A DNA stretch of 7,463 nucleotides from Candidatus Pacearchaeota archaeon (GCA_017609695.1 JAFCDM010000045.1:1-7463), one strand, 5' to 3'; counted from the first letter of the stretch, positions 1 through 6,361 are shown. Numbers and translations: made by a program. The notes: a model not told the origin generated them from the sequence alone.

Positions 1-760
1 AAGTCATCCTAGTGCATGTACACAACAATGGTTCAGGCCTCCATTTTCCTTTCGGAAAACTTCACCTTGCTCACGATTAGATCATCTGGCTTCAGGTCTT
101 ATTCAAGTGACTAATGCATTTTCATACTCGCTTTCGCTTCGACTTCCTAATGTTAATCTCGCCACTTAAATAAACTCCCTAGCCCGTTTTTCAAGACGTA
201 CGTTACAACTCCGAAGAGCAGTAACAAACTGTAACTGTTAGATTTCAAGTCTTTTAACTCTCTTTTAAGAGTACTTTTCAGCTTTCCTTCGCAGTACTAG
301 TTCACTATCGGACTTAAGCTAATATTTAGGGTTAGCAGTTAATTCTGCTTCATACCTCCAATCTAGGAGATACTACTCTTTTCAAGCATATTCATATCAA
401 GTTTGTTTACGAGGCTTTCACTCTTTAAAGCATTTCTTTCCAGAAAATTTCAACTTATTGACTTAGAATTAATAGCTCACCACATCTCTAACTTTTTTTC
501 AAAAGCAGATTCAGTTTGCCCTGTACCCTTTTCACTCTCTGCTAATAGGGGTATCACTTTTGTTTTCTTTTCCTGCTGGTACTAAGATGTTTCAATTCCC
601 AGCGTACATTATCTTCTCAGATTATAAACGTTCTCGTATTCGGAAATCCTAAGATCAAATTTTGCGTGCAAATCCCTTAGGCTTATCGCAGCTTGCCACG
701 TCCTTTATCACAGCTTAAACCAAGCTATCCTTCTAACAGTAATAATAATAATTCTTAACT
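1..760 (-). rRNA. 23S ribosomal RNA, 5' part (runs off the window)
   Basis: This is the 5' third of large-subunit rRNA, read on the minus strand; the rest lies beyond base 1. Read in the RNA sense, conserved landmarks occur in the right order. GATAAAGGACGTG and TGCGATAAGC lie near 680-712. GAAACATCTTAGTACC lies near 576-592, followed by the AGGAAAAGAAA segment. GATAGTGAACTAGTAC lies near 294-310, then GAAGGAAAGCTGAAAAG. Domain II blocks such as GTCTTGAAAAACGGGC and GGAGGCCTGAACC follow towards base 1. Spacing is close to E. coli residues 1 to about 830, so this part is only slightly shortened. The 5' end near 760 comes from lining up the ACTGTTAG segment with E. coli ACGGTGGA and is good to perhaps 10 nt. 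It is the distal gene of a 16S-tRNA-Ala-23S operon. Apparent reading frames inside it on the plus strand are not genes. Confidence 0.95.
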
Positions 761-867
761 AAGTAAGACTAAGTTTATTATTCTCTACCTGTATCATTAA
801 TCATCTAAGCATGATTTCAACTCCATCCAAGAGTTTTCCATCCTGAACTTCATAATTGCGATGTTTT

Positions 868-899
868 ACATCTTCTCAGATGTTCACTTAAATTAGTGA
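868..899 (-). other. Two tandem hairpins in the pre-23S leader
   Basis: In the RNA sense (minus strand), 883-868 forms ACAUCU-GAGA-AGAUGU, a perfect 6-bp stem closed by a GNRA-type GAGA tetraloop. Immediately 5' of it, 899-884 forms UCACU-AAUUUA-AGUGA, a 5-bp stem. They lie about 110-140 nt upstream of the 23S 5' end and just 3' of the small reading frame at 1112-915. They may help fold or process the precursor. No specific family is recognised. Confidence 0.45.
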
Positions 900-914
900 G
901 TATGATTTGTGATT

Positions 915-1112
915 TTATTTTGATTTTATTATTATTTCGGTTTCTTCAGTCTTGAGCAATTGAGCTAATCTTTTACAGATTGCAACTACTTGATAATCTT
1001 GAGTACTTGTAGGTGTATCGCTATCTATCTTTCCATATTCAAGACTATAACTTTTCATTGTCCCTGGGATTTTTCTTTCATCTGTTCCTATGGTTACTCT
1101 ATATTCTTTCAT
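915..1112 (-). CDS. Small hypothetical protein (65 aa) inside the rRNA operon spacer
   Basis: This 65-codon frame begins MKEYRVTIGTDERK and ends in EIIIKSK. It lies between tRNA-Ala and 23S on the same strand as the rRNA. Visible content is a short beta-type N-terminal segment, a polar middle, and an amphipathic helix (about residues 43-58, VVAICKRLAQLLKTEE). There are no membrane segments. Codon use fits the neighbouring genes: every arginine is AGA, glycine is GGA/GGG, and third positions are AT-rich. The frame stays open upstream to 1298, but that stretch crosses three palindromes and enters the tRNA gene, so I chose the internal ATG at 1112. A G-rich stretch lies about 15-25 nt upstream of the ATG, but there is no strong Shine-Dalgarno. 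The plus strand here is also open in several frames, so chance cannot be excluded. I do not recognise the family. Confidence 0.42.
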   Translation of the reverse strand: MKEYRVTIGTDERKIPGTMKSYSLEYGKIDSDTPTSTQDYQVVAICKRLAQLLKTEETEIIIKSK

Positions 1113-1151
1113 TTTATTTTTTCCTACCACCCCTTCGCTTTTTGGGTCAAT

Positions 1152-1239
1152 CCTTTTTCCAAAAAAGGTTCTTGCTTTTGGTTTACCTTTTCTCAGAAAA
1201 GGTATTCTTTGTTCAAACTTTCTTTTCAAAGAAAGTTTG
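1152..1239. repeat. Cluster of three palindromic hairpins downstream of tRNA-Ala
   Basis: Three perfect inverted repeats lie in a row. 1152-1168 is CCTTTTT / AAAAAGG. 1184-1204 is TACCTTTTCT / AGAAAAGGTA around a single C. 1214-1239 has 12-bp arms, CAAACTTTCTTT / AAAGAAAGTTTG, around two bases. The first two share a CCTTTT...AAAAGG core of 17 bp. The third begins 2 nt after the 3' end of the tRNA. As RNA they would give stable A/U-rich hairpins in the spacer. The precise, tandem design suggests either a dispersed palindromic repeat family or tRNA/pre-rRNA processing structures. Neither can be decided from one copy. Confidence 0.7.
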
Positions 1240-1241
1240 TA

Positions 1242-1312
1242 TGGACCCACCGTGAATCGAACACGGATCTCCTCGTTGCAAACGAGGTATTCTACCATTG
1301 GACTACGGGCCC
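1242..1312 (-). tRNA. tRNA-Ala (anticodon UGC)
   Basis: A complete 71-nt cloverleaf reads on the minus strand. The acceptor stem GGGCCCG pairs with TGGGTCC and contains the G3:U70 wobble that marks alanine tRNAs. The anticodon stem CCTCG/CGAGG encloses loop TTTGCAA, giving anticodon UGC. The T arm is CCGTG-TTCGATT-CACGG and the discriminator is A73. The D stem is weak (G:U, U:A, C·A mismatch, C:G). The 3' CCA is not encoded. It sits between 16S and 23S, the usual archaeal position for tRNA-Ala, and is presumably co-transcribed with them. Confidence 0.97.
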
Positions 1313-1353
1313 GTTTTATTTTTTGTGAGTCCTTATTATGATTTATATTTTTA

Positions 1354-1364
1354 ATTAACTAGAA
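1354..1364 (-). other. 3' arm of a candidate 16S precursor processing stem
   Basis: ATTAACTAGAA at this site in the 16S-tRNA spacer is exactly reverse-complementary (11 bp) to 2846-2856, upstream of the 16S 5' end. In the transcript the two arms would close a long-range stem around 16S, as archaeal pre-16S stems do. The flanks show only partial further pairing, an ACC/GGU segment beyond unequal bulges. A canonical bulge-helix-bulge is therefore not clearly visible. Confidence 0.4.
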
Positions 1365-1423
1365 GCAAAATAACCATGAATTAAATCCTTTAAGTCAAAT
1401 CATTTAATGTTAAAATTTTATAT

Positions 1424-2726
<1,303 letters not shown>

Positions 2727-2845
2727 TAATTTATTATAAATAATAATTCACACATTCTTCCTAAATTGCTATAGAATTTGACGGACATCAACTTATGATT
2801 ATTCTGCTACATCCTACCCTAACGTAAATGTTTTTAAGGTAATCA

Positions 2846-2856
2846 TTCTAGTTAAT
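2846..2856 (-). other. 5' arm of a candidate 16S precursor processing stem
   Basis: TTCTAGTTAAT on the plus strand here is the exact reverse complement of 1354-1364 on the other side of 16S. It lies 120 nt upstream of the mature 5' end. The matching arms flank the whole 16S gene, the geometry expected for an archaeal pre-rRNA processing stem. It would require the operon's transcription start to be above 2856. Confidence 0.4.
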
Positions 2857-2893
2857 ATCATTAACATTTTATAAAAGATTATGATGAAAGGGG

Positions 2894-2944
2894 TTTATAA
2901 AGATTGCTGTCGGCGAAATAAGATTATTACAAAACCTTTATAAA
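2894..2944 (-). promoter_or_regulatory. Candidate rRNA operon promoter with duplicated TATA box
   Basis: The octamer TTTATAAA occurs at 2894-2901 and again at 2937-2944, 43 bp apart. Both resemble archaeal TATA boxes. Used leftwards, the 2937-2944 copy predicts a start around 2912, upstream of the proposed processing arm at 2846-2856, so it is the better candidate for the full precursor. Because the octamer is its own reverse complement, either box could also serve rpsB on the plus strand. Strand and start sites are inferred. The divergent region 2727-3080 holds nothing else that I recognise. Confidence 0.42.
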
Positions 2945-3065
2945 CCAAATCTTCAATAACTTTTCATAGATAAGTTAATATCTTTAAAAACTTAAGATAA
3001 ATAATAAGATTAAGTTACTCATCTTCAAAACTCAAAGATTTATCAAGATATAGAAATAAAATATT

Positions 3066-3070
3066 AAGGA
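3066..3070 (+). promoter_or_regulatory. Ribosome binding site of rpsB
   Basis: AAGGA lies 10 nt before the ATG at 3081. It can pair with the UCCU of the 16S 3' end in this window, which supports the upstream ATG over the in-frame ATG at codon 11. Confidence 0.5.
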
Positions 3071-3080
3071 AATTTCAAAA

Positions 3081-3866
3081 ATGGAAGAAACACAAGAAGA
3101 AAAATTAGATATGAAAAGTTTAGCTCAGGAATTAAAACAAAGATTGTCTAAGGAACCAGAAAGAAAAGACAAAAAAACTAAAGAAAAGAAAGTTAAGAAA
3201 AAAGAAGATAGTTCTGACGAAAAAATAAAAAAAACTTCAGGATCTATTTCTCAAAAAGAAACAAAAGAAATAAAACAAACAGCTGGAGAAACTTTAATAC
3301 CTTTAGAAGATTATATCAAATGTGCAGTTCATTTAGGAACAAAAGTAATTACCCCTCATATGAGAAAATATGTTTATAAAAGAAGAGCAGACGGGTTAGC
3401 AGTTATTAATACTTCAATCATAGATAAAAAATTAAGAGAAGCAATTAAATTTTTAGCTAAGTATGACCCTGAGAAAATATACCTGGCTTGTAAAAGAGAA
3501 GCAGGATGGGATGCTGCAAAAAAATTTGAAGAAACTACAGGAATCCAAACCTTTACAAAAAAATACCCACCAGGAATAACCACAAATCTTATTTTAGAAG
3601 ATTTTTTTGAAAAAGAAATAACAATCATCTGTGATCCTTGGATAGATAAAAATGCATTAAACGACACAGCAAAATTAAAAAAACCAATTCTTTCACTTTG
3701 TGATACAAATAATTTTACTCAAAAGATTACAGAATTAATACCATGTAATAATAAGTCTAAAAAATCTTTAGGTTGTGTTTTATATATTCTTGCAAGAGGA
3801 TATTGTAAAGCAAAGAAAATTCGATTTACTGCAGAGTTAGAAGATTTTGCAGGAGAATTGGAGTGA
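3081..3866 (+). CDS. rpsB: Small-subunit ribosomal protein uS2 (archaeal type) with long charged N-terminal extension
   Basis: uS2 binds 16S rRNA on the back of the small subunit between head and body. The core starts near residue 75 (LEDYIKCAVHLGT) and shows the archaeal pattern throughout: VHLGT 83-87, RRADGL 101-106, FLAKYDPEKI 124-133, PPGITTN 163-169, CDPWIDKNAL 184-193, LCDTNN 206-211, and IPCNNKSKKSL 220-230. At 261 aa it is longer than a typical archaeal uS2 (about 200-230 aa). The excess is an N-terminal stretch of about 70 residues, almost all Lys/Glu/Asp/Ser and likely disordered or helical. An in-frame ATG at codon 11 is an alternative start. It is transcribed divergently from the rRNA operon. 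No other ribosomal protein genes flank it in this window, unlike the common archaeal arrangement with enolase or RNA polymerase subunit genes. Confidence 0.96.
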   Translation: MEETQEEKLDMKSLAQELKQRLSKEPERKDKKTKEKKVKKKEDSSDEKIKKTSGSISQKETKEIKQTAGETLIPLEDYIKCAVHLGTKVITPHMRKYVYKRRADGLAVINTSIIDKKLREAIKFLAKYDPEKIYLACKREAGWDAAKKFEETTGIQTFTKKYPPGITTNLILEDFFEKEITIICDPWIDKNALNDTAKLKKPILSLCDTNNFTQKITELIPCNNKSKKSLGCVLYILARGYCKAKKIRFTAELEDFAGELE

Positions 3867-3906
3867 ATAAAAAATCTTTTAGTATTGAATTTAAATATAA
3901 ATATTT

Positions 3907-3926
3907 AAAATGCCTTTTAATAAAAA
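3907..3926 (+). repeat. 20-bp direct repeat, copy 1 (covers the HTH gene start)
   Basis: AAAATGCCTTTTAATAAAAA is identical to 4153-4172, 246 bp downstream (82 codons, so in the same reading frame). This copy contains the ATG of the HTH gene and encodes MPFNKK. Confidence 0.85.
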
Positions 3927-4176
3927 ATTATTAACAGAATTAAGGAGAGCAGTTGGTTCGCAATGTAAATTAGCATTTGCTTTGTGTAATTGTGTTAATA
4001 AAAATCACTTGGGTAGAAACCCAACATATTGTCCTCAGACAATTAATAATTGGGAAAAAGGACATACAAATCCAAACATTAGAGATTTAGATTCCTTATA
4101 TTTAGTAGCAGAAGAAAATGGTTTTAATGGTAGAGACTTATATTTGTTTCCAAAAATGCCTTTTAATAAAAATTAA
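3910..4176 (+). CDS. Small XRE-like helix-turn-helix protein
   Basis: This 88-aa protein resembles a Cro/C1-type HTH domain. LLTELRRAVG (7-16) fits helix 1 and KLAFALCNCV (20-29) fits helix 2. TINNWEKG (44-51) matches the recognition-helix signature TIxNWExG, and NPNIRDLDSLYLVAEENG (54-71) fits helices 4-5. An insertion of about 10 residues (30-40) separates helices 2 and 3. Cysteines at 19, 26, 28 and 41 cluster around it, so metal binding is possible but unproven. It starts 43 bp after rpsB behind an AT-rich, TATA-like run with no Shine-Dalgarno, so it may have a leaderless transcript of its own. Its last six codons (MPFNKN) lie in the second copy of a 20-bp repeat whose first copy contains its start. 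Its stop codon overlaps that of the convergent gene by 2 bp. A DNA-binding role is likely; targets are unknown. Confidence 0.72.
   Translation: MPFNKKLLTELRRAVGSQCKLAFALCNCVNKNHLGRNPTYCPQTINNWEKGHTNPNIRDLDSLYLVAEENGFNGRDLYLFPKMPFNKN
4153..4172 (+). repeat. 20-bp direct repeat, copy 2 (end of the HTH gene)
   Basis: This is an exact copy of 3907-3926. It supplies codons 83-87 of the HTH gene (MPFNK, continuing to MPFNKN), followed directly by the TAA stop. It reads as a second start-like sequence that terminates after six codons. Confidence 0.85.
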
Positions 4177-4535
4177 ATTTTAAACTTTCCCAAATAGCCC
4201 CCAATTTGGTCAAGTTCTTTTTGAATTGCTTTCCCATTAATTACAGGTTTTTGATATTTGTCTTGTCCTGCAGTAATCTCTTTAGCTAAATCTCTGTAAC
4301 ATTCTACAACAAATGTAGTTAATCCTTTGATTCCCTGGTTCAACTTTTCTGAATTCGGAAATCTTTCAGTTAAAACTACCATTACTTGTTTTTCTAATTC
4401 ACTAGAAGTTTTTTCCAAAAACTCTTGTTCAGAAAGACTTGTTCTACTATATTAATCTGCAATTGTTTCGTAATTTGCTCTTACGAAATCAAGCAACCCA
4501 TTTATTGCTTTTTGACTAAATCCACTTGGTGGCAT
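4173..4535 (-). pseudogene. MPxxGF family gene interrupted by an in-frame TAA
   Basis: From the ATG at 4535 the frame encodes MPPSGFSQKAINGLLDFVR and reaches a TAA at codon 28 (4454-4452). It then continues open for 92 more codons to a TAA at 4173 (ending YLGKFKI), 121 codons in all. The start is well supported: Shine-Dalgarno AAGGAG sits 7 nt upstream, and the upstream gene stops 1 nt before the ATG. The region after the stop keeps coding-like composition and aligns loosely with the neighbour at 4929-4537. For example, LEKQVMVVLTERFPNSEKLNQGIKG sits opposite the neighbour's DMTRLLLETHRIDDSAKRVLTEG. It is therefore a recently disabled gene, a sequencing error, or a case of readthrough or restart (a TTG at 4418 could begin an 81-aa product). 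Function unknown; the protein would be helical and soluble. Confidence 0.7.
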
Positions 4536-4536
4536 T

Positions 4537-4929
4537 TTAGATCTCCTTCTTATCTAAAAATTTAACCAATTCGACCATATCATCTGCCTGTCCTTCAAGT
4601 TCATCATAATACTTAGAATCCATAAATTTAAAATAATCCATAATCTTTCTAATGTTTTCCTTGTAATCATTAATTCCTGTTTTCCTTGTAAGCATATAAA
4701 ATCCTTGAGCATATCTTACAATTCCTTCAGTTAGAACTCTTTTAGCAGAATCATCTATTCTATGGGTTTCAAGAAGAAGCCGAGTCATATCAGAAATTTC
4801 TCTTTTTATTCCTTGGTCAATTGTTTCTCCATTCTTTTCGCAACGATATTCTAACCCATGCTCAACTAAGCCTTCAGTAAGGGCGCTCAACCCATTCAAC
4901 ATTTTTTCATTAAATCCACAGATTGGCAT
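4537..4929 (-). CDS. Hypothetical protein of the MPxxGF family (130 aa)
   Basis: This is an unrecognised small soluble protein, acidic and mostly helical. It begins MPICGFNEKMLNGLSALTEG, and the MPxxGFxxKxxNGL pattern recurs in the next gene downstream, so the two look like diverged paralogs. Internal helices are suggested at 40-56 (IKREISDMTRLLLETHR), 62-80 and 87-101. The tail ELEGQADDMVELVKFLDKKEI is amphipathic. There are no membrane segments or signal peptide, and no catalytic motif is visible. The start is supported by G-rich ribosome-binding sequence (GAGGAT and AGGA, about 10-18 nt upstream). It is first in a two-gene minus-strand operon. The coding end contains the next gene's Shine-Dalgarno. 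It diverges from a TrmB-family regulator with a palindromic site between them, so it is probably a target of that regulator. Confidence 0.75.
   Translation of the reverse strand: MPICGFNEKMLNGLSALTEGLVEHGLEYRCEKNGETIDQGIKREISDMTRLLLETHRIDDSAKRVLTEGIVRYAQGFYMLTRKTGINDYKENIRKIMDYFKFMDSKYYDELEGQADDMVELVKFLDKKEI
4543..4548 (-). promoter_or_regulatory. Coupling Shine-Dalgarno inside the end of the upstream gene
   Basis: AAGGAG overlaps the last codons (AAG AAG GAG ATC TAA) of the 4929-4537 gene and sits 7 nt before the ATG at 4535. It pairs with the CCUCCU anti-Shine-Dalgarno. The stop and next start are separated by one base, so translation of the second gene is probably coupled to the first. 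It decides the pseudogene's original start. Confidence 0.75.
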
Positions 4930-4970
4930 TTTACTTTTCCTATCCTCTTATTAAAAATAACAATCTTTTC

Positions 4971-4978
4971 TTATAATA
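4971..4978 (-). promoter_or_regulatory. TATA box for the MPxxGF operon
   Basis: TATTATAA on the minus strand predicts a start near 4948, giving a leader of about 20 nt that still includes the ribosome-binding sequence. The palindrome at 4986-4999 lies 7 bp upstream of it. Promoter position is inferred. Confidence 0.4.
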
Positions 4979-4985
4979 CTTCTCT

Positions 4986-4999
4986 CCCCTGTACAGGGG
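4986..4999. promoter_or_regulatory. Perfect 14-bp palindrome, likely operator between divergent genes
   Basis: CCCCTGTACAGGGG is a perfect inverted repeat in an otherwise very AT-rich 113-bp divergent intergenic region. It lies just upstream of the candidate TATA boxes of both the minus-strand operon (4971-4978) and the TrmB-family gene (5014-5022). That position is where an archaeal activator would bind for both genes. It does not match the Thermococcales glycolytic motif bound by characterised TrmB-like proteins. Binding by the adjacent regulator is an inference. Confidence 0.6.
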
Positions 5000-5013
5000 G
5001 TATAATGGAAAGA

Positions 5014-5022
5014 TTTTTATAT
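5014..5022 (+). promoter_or_regulatory. TATA box for the TrmB-family gene (leaderless start)
   Basis: TTTTTATAT is centred about 25 bp before the ATG at 5043, and no Shine-Dalgarno precedes the ATG. This spacing predicts transcription starting at or beside the start codon, giving a leaderless mRNA. Confidence 0.45.
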
Positions 5023-5042
5023 GCTAATTTAAATTATATTAT

Positions 5043-5789
5043 ATGGTAAATAATGAAATGTTTAATCTATTGAAAATAGGTTTAACAGAAGGGGAAGCAA
5101 AGGTTTACCTTGCTTTAAGTGAGTTAGGAAGTTCAACAGTAGGACCTATAGTAAAGAAATCAAAGGTTGCTTATTCAAATGTTTATGATATTCTTAATAG
5201 ATTAATAGACAAGGGGATTGTTAGTTTTATCATAAAAAACAAAACAAAATATTTTCAAGCAGCTCCACCAGTAAATTTAGTAGATTTTTTAGATAAAAAA
5301 GAAAAAGAGATAAATAAACAGAAAGAATCTTTGAAAGAGATATTACCAGATTTAGAAAAATTACAAGAACTTAAAATAAAACAAGAAGCAGAGATTTTTT
5401 TAGGAAAAAAAGGTTTAAGAACAGCTTATGAAAAATTATTAAAAAATACAACAAAAAAGGATGAACTTTTATTTTTTTATATTCATGAGGAGAAATATGG
5501 GGAAGAATCAAATTTTTTTTATAATAGTATAACAGAACTTTCACAAAAAGCTAAAAATAGAGGAATTTGTAACAAAGATTATCAAAAATCCTGGTTTGCA
5601 AAAAAAGCAGGATTTTTAAAGATGAAATTTACAAAAATTCCTATGCCTGGAAATATAGATATAATCAAAGATAAGGTTTTAATTGTTTCTTGGAGAGATA
5701 CAATCTTCTCAATATTAATTAGTTCCCAATCTTTTGCAAATAATCTAAGAGATTATTTTGAACATATGTGGAATTTAACAAAGAATTAA
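5043..5789 (+). CDS. TrmB-family transcriptional regulator
   Basis: This 248-aa archaeal transcription factor has the TrmB layout. The N-terminal winged-helix domain (about 5-75) has the hallmark GLTEGEAKVYLAL (13-25), the recognition-helix region KVAYSNVYDILNRLIDKGIV (41-60), and KTKYFQAAPP (67-76). A charged coiled-coil dimerisation helix follows (about 80-113). The effector domain (about 115-248) opens with IFLGKKGLRTAYEKLL and ends FEHMWNLTKN, as is usual in the family. Characterised members sense sugars and repress or activate sugar uptake and glycolysis genes, but many relatives have unknown ligands. It is transcribed divergently from the MPxxGF operon, with a perfect palindrome between, suggesting autoregulation and control of that operon. 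ATG 5043 is chosen from the TATA spacing; an in-frame ATG at codon 6 is possible. Confidence 0.9.
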   Translation: MVNNEMFNLLKIGLTEGEAKVYLALSELGSSTVGPIVKKSKVAYSNVYDILNRLIDKGIVSFIIKNKTKYFQAAPPVNLVDFLDKKEKEINKQKESLKEILPDLEKLQELKIKQEAEIFLGKKGLRTAYEKLLKNTTKKDELLFFYIHEEKYGEESNFFYNSITELSQKAKNRGICNKDYQKSWFAKKAGFLKMKFTKIPMPGNIDIIKDKVLIVSWRDTIFSILISSQSFANNLRDYFEHMWNLTKN

Positions 5790-5846
5790 ATCTTATTTTA
5801 GAGGTTATGTTGTTGTAAATTATAATTTGTCATGAAGAATATTTTC

Positions 5847-5996
5847 TCACCCCATCAACTCCCTCTGGTTTAACCATATCATAACCACAGCCCCAATTAT
5901 AAACATCCAATCAACAAGAAATGTTAATGCTACAAACCCCATAGCAATAAAAGAATAAATCACAACTTTTATATTAATTTTCTTTTTAGATTTCAT
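5847..5996 (-). CDS. Small membrane protein with two transmembrane helices (49 aa)
   Basis: A short minus-strand frame begins MKSKKKINIK, a positively charged N-terminus. Two hydrophobic segments follow, VVIYSFIAMGFVALTFLV (11-28) and MFIIGAVVMIWL (31-42), joined by a tight Asp-Trp turn, and it ends NQRELMG. The charge pattern suggests both ends face the cytoplasm. No Shine-Dalgarno precedes the ATG. A TATA-like AATAAATAG lies about 34 bp upstream (6025-6033), compatible with a nearly leaderless transcript. The downstream segment to the TrmB-family stop (5790-5846) has no gene. No family is recognised; the hydrophobic pattern and clean start/stop make a real gene more likely than chance. Confidence 0.55.
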   Translation of the reverse strand: MKSKKKINIKVVIYSFIAMGFVALTFLVDWMFIIGAVVMIWLNQRELMG

Positions 5997-6172
5997 TATT
6001 AATTAAAAGAGAGAGAGTTTTTAGAACTATTTATTCTCTGAAACCAGAAAAATTTCTTATCAAAAACTATTTATAACATTTTTACACTATTAATATAAAA
6101 ACCAGGTCTTCCTTATTAACTACTAAAAAGATAGGAAGATATAGTTAAAGAAATTAAGCTATTAATCAACTC

Positions 6173-6288
6173 AGCTTAATTAAGCTTATAAAAATCACAA
6201 AATAAAGAAAAATTTAATTATAGTAAATATCTTACAAAATATAATGAGATGCAGATAAAAGCTTAAGCTAAACTGCTGCATGGCTTAA
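6173..6288. repeat. Cluster of GCTTAA/TTAAGC palindromes in a gene-free region
   Basis: The 365 bp from 5997 to 6361 contain no convincing reading frame. They hold repeated GCTTAA or TTAAGC hexamers at 6154, 6174, 6180, 6261, 6263 and 6283. Two form perfect palindromes, AGCTTAATTAAGCT (6173-6186) and AGCTTAAGCT (6260-6269). The latter lies inside a larger inverted repeat, ATGCAG (6249-6254) with CTGCAT (6276-6281). A TATA-like TTAAATAT (6285-6292) follows. The arrangement could be repeated binding sites for a regulator of the downstream transporter gene, or a small structured RNA. Confidence 0.4.
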
Positions 6289-6352
6289 ATATCATAAGAC
6301 ATTAAAAAAATCAAGACTTTAGTGTTGGAGATATTATAAGAAAATCTAAAAG

Positions 6353-6358
6353 GGTGAT
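6353..6358 (+). promoter_or_regulatory. Shine-Dalgarno of the transporter gene
   Basis: GGTGAT, 3 nt before ATG 6362, pairs with AUCACC just upstream of the CCUCC core in this organism's 16S 3' end. It supports this start codon and shows the transcript has a leader. Confidence 0.7.
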
Positions 6359-6361
6359 AAA

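Noticed and set aside
403..585. Plus-strand reading frame of 60 codons
   Set aside because: It lies antisense within conserved 23S rRNA.
1152..1239. CRISPR array
   Set aside because: There are only three dissimilar palindromes, with short spacings of 11-15 bp between arms and no repeated unit of CRISPR size.
1113..1298. Upstream extension of the spacer protein to a 127-aa product starting at 1298
   Set aside because: It would start inside the tRNA gene and translate through three palindromes. The internal ATG at 1112 is more sensible.
990..1341. Overlapping plus-strand reading frames of 80-112 codons
   Set aside because: They run antisense through the palindrome cluster and tRNA-Ala. The openness reflects pyrimidine-rich sequence, and the minus-strand frame has the more native codon use.
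3374..3667. Minus-strand reading frame of 97 codons
   Set aside because: It is a shadow of the clearly conserved uS2 coding sequence.
4452..4454. Recoding of the stop as pyrrolysine or selenocysteine
   Set aside because: The codon is TAA; pyrrolysine uses TAG and selenocysteine TGA.
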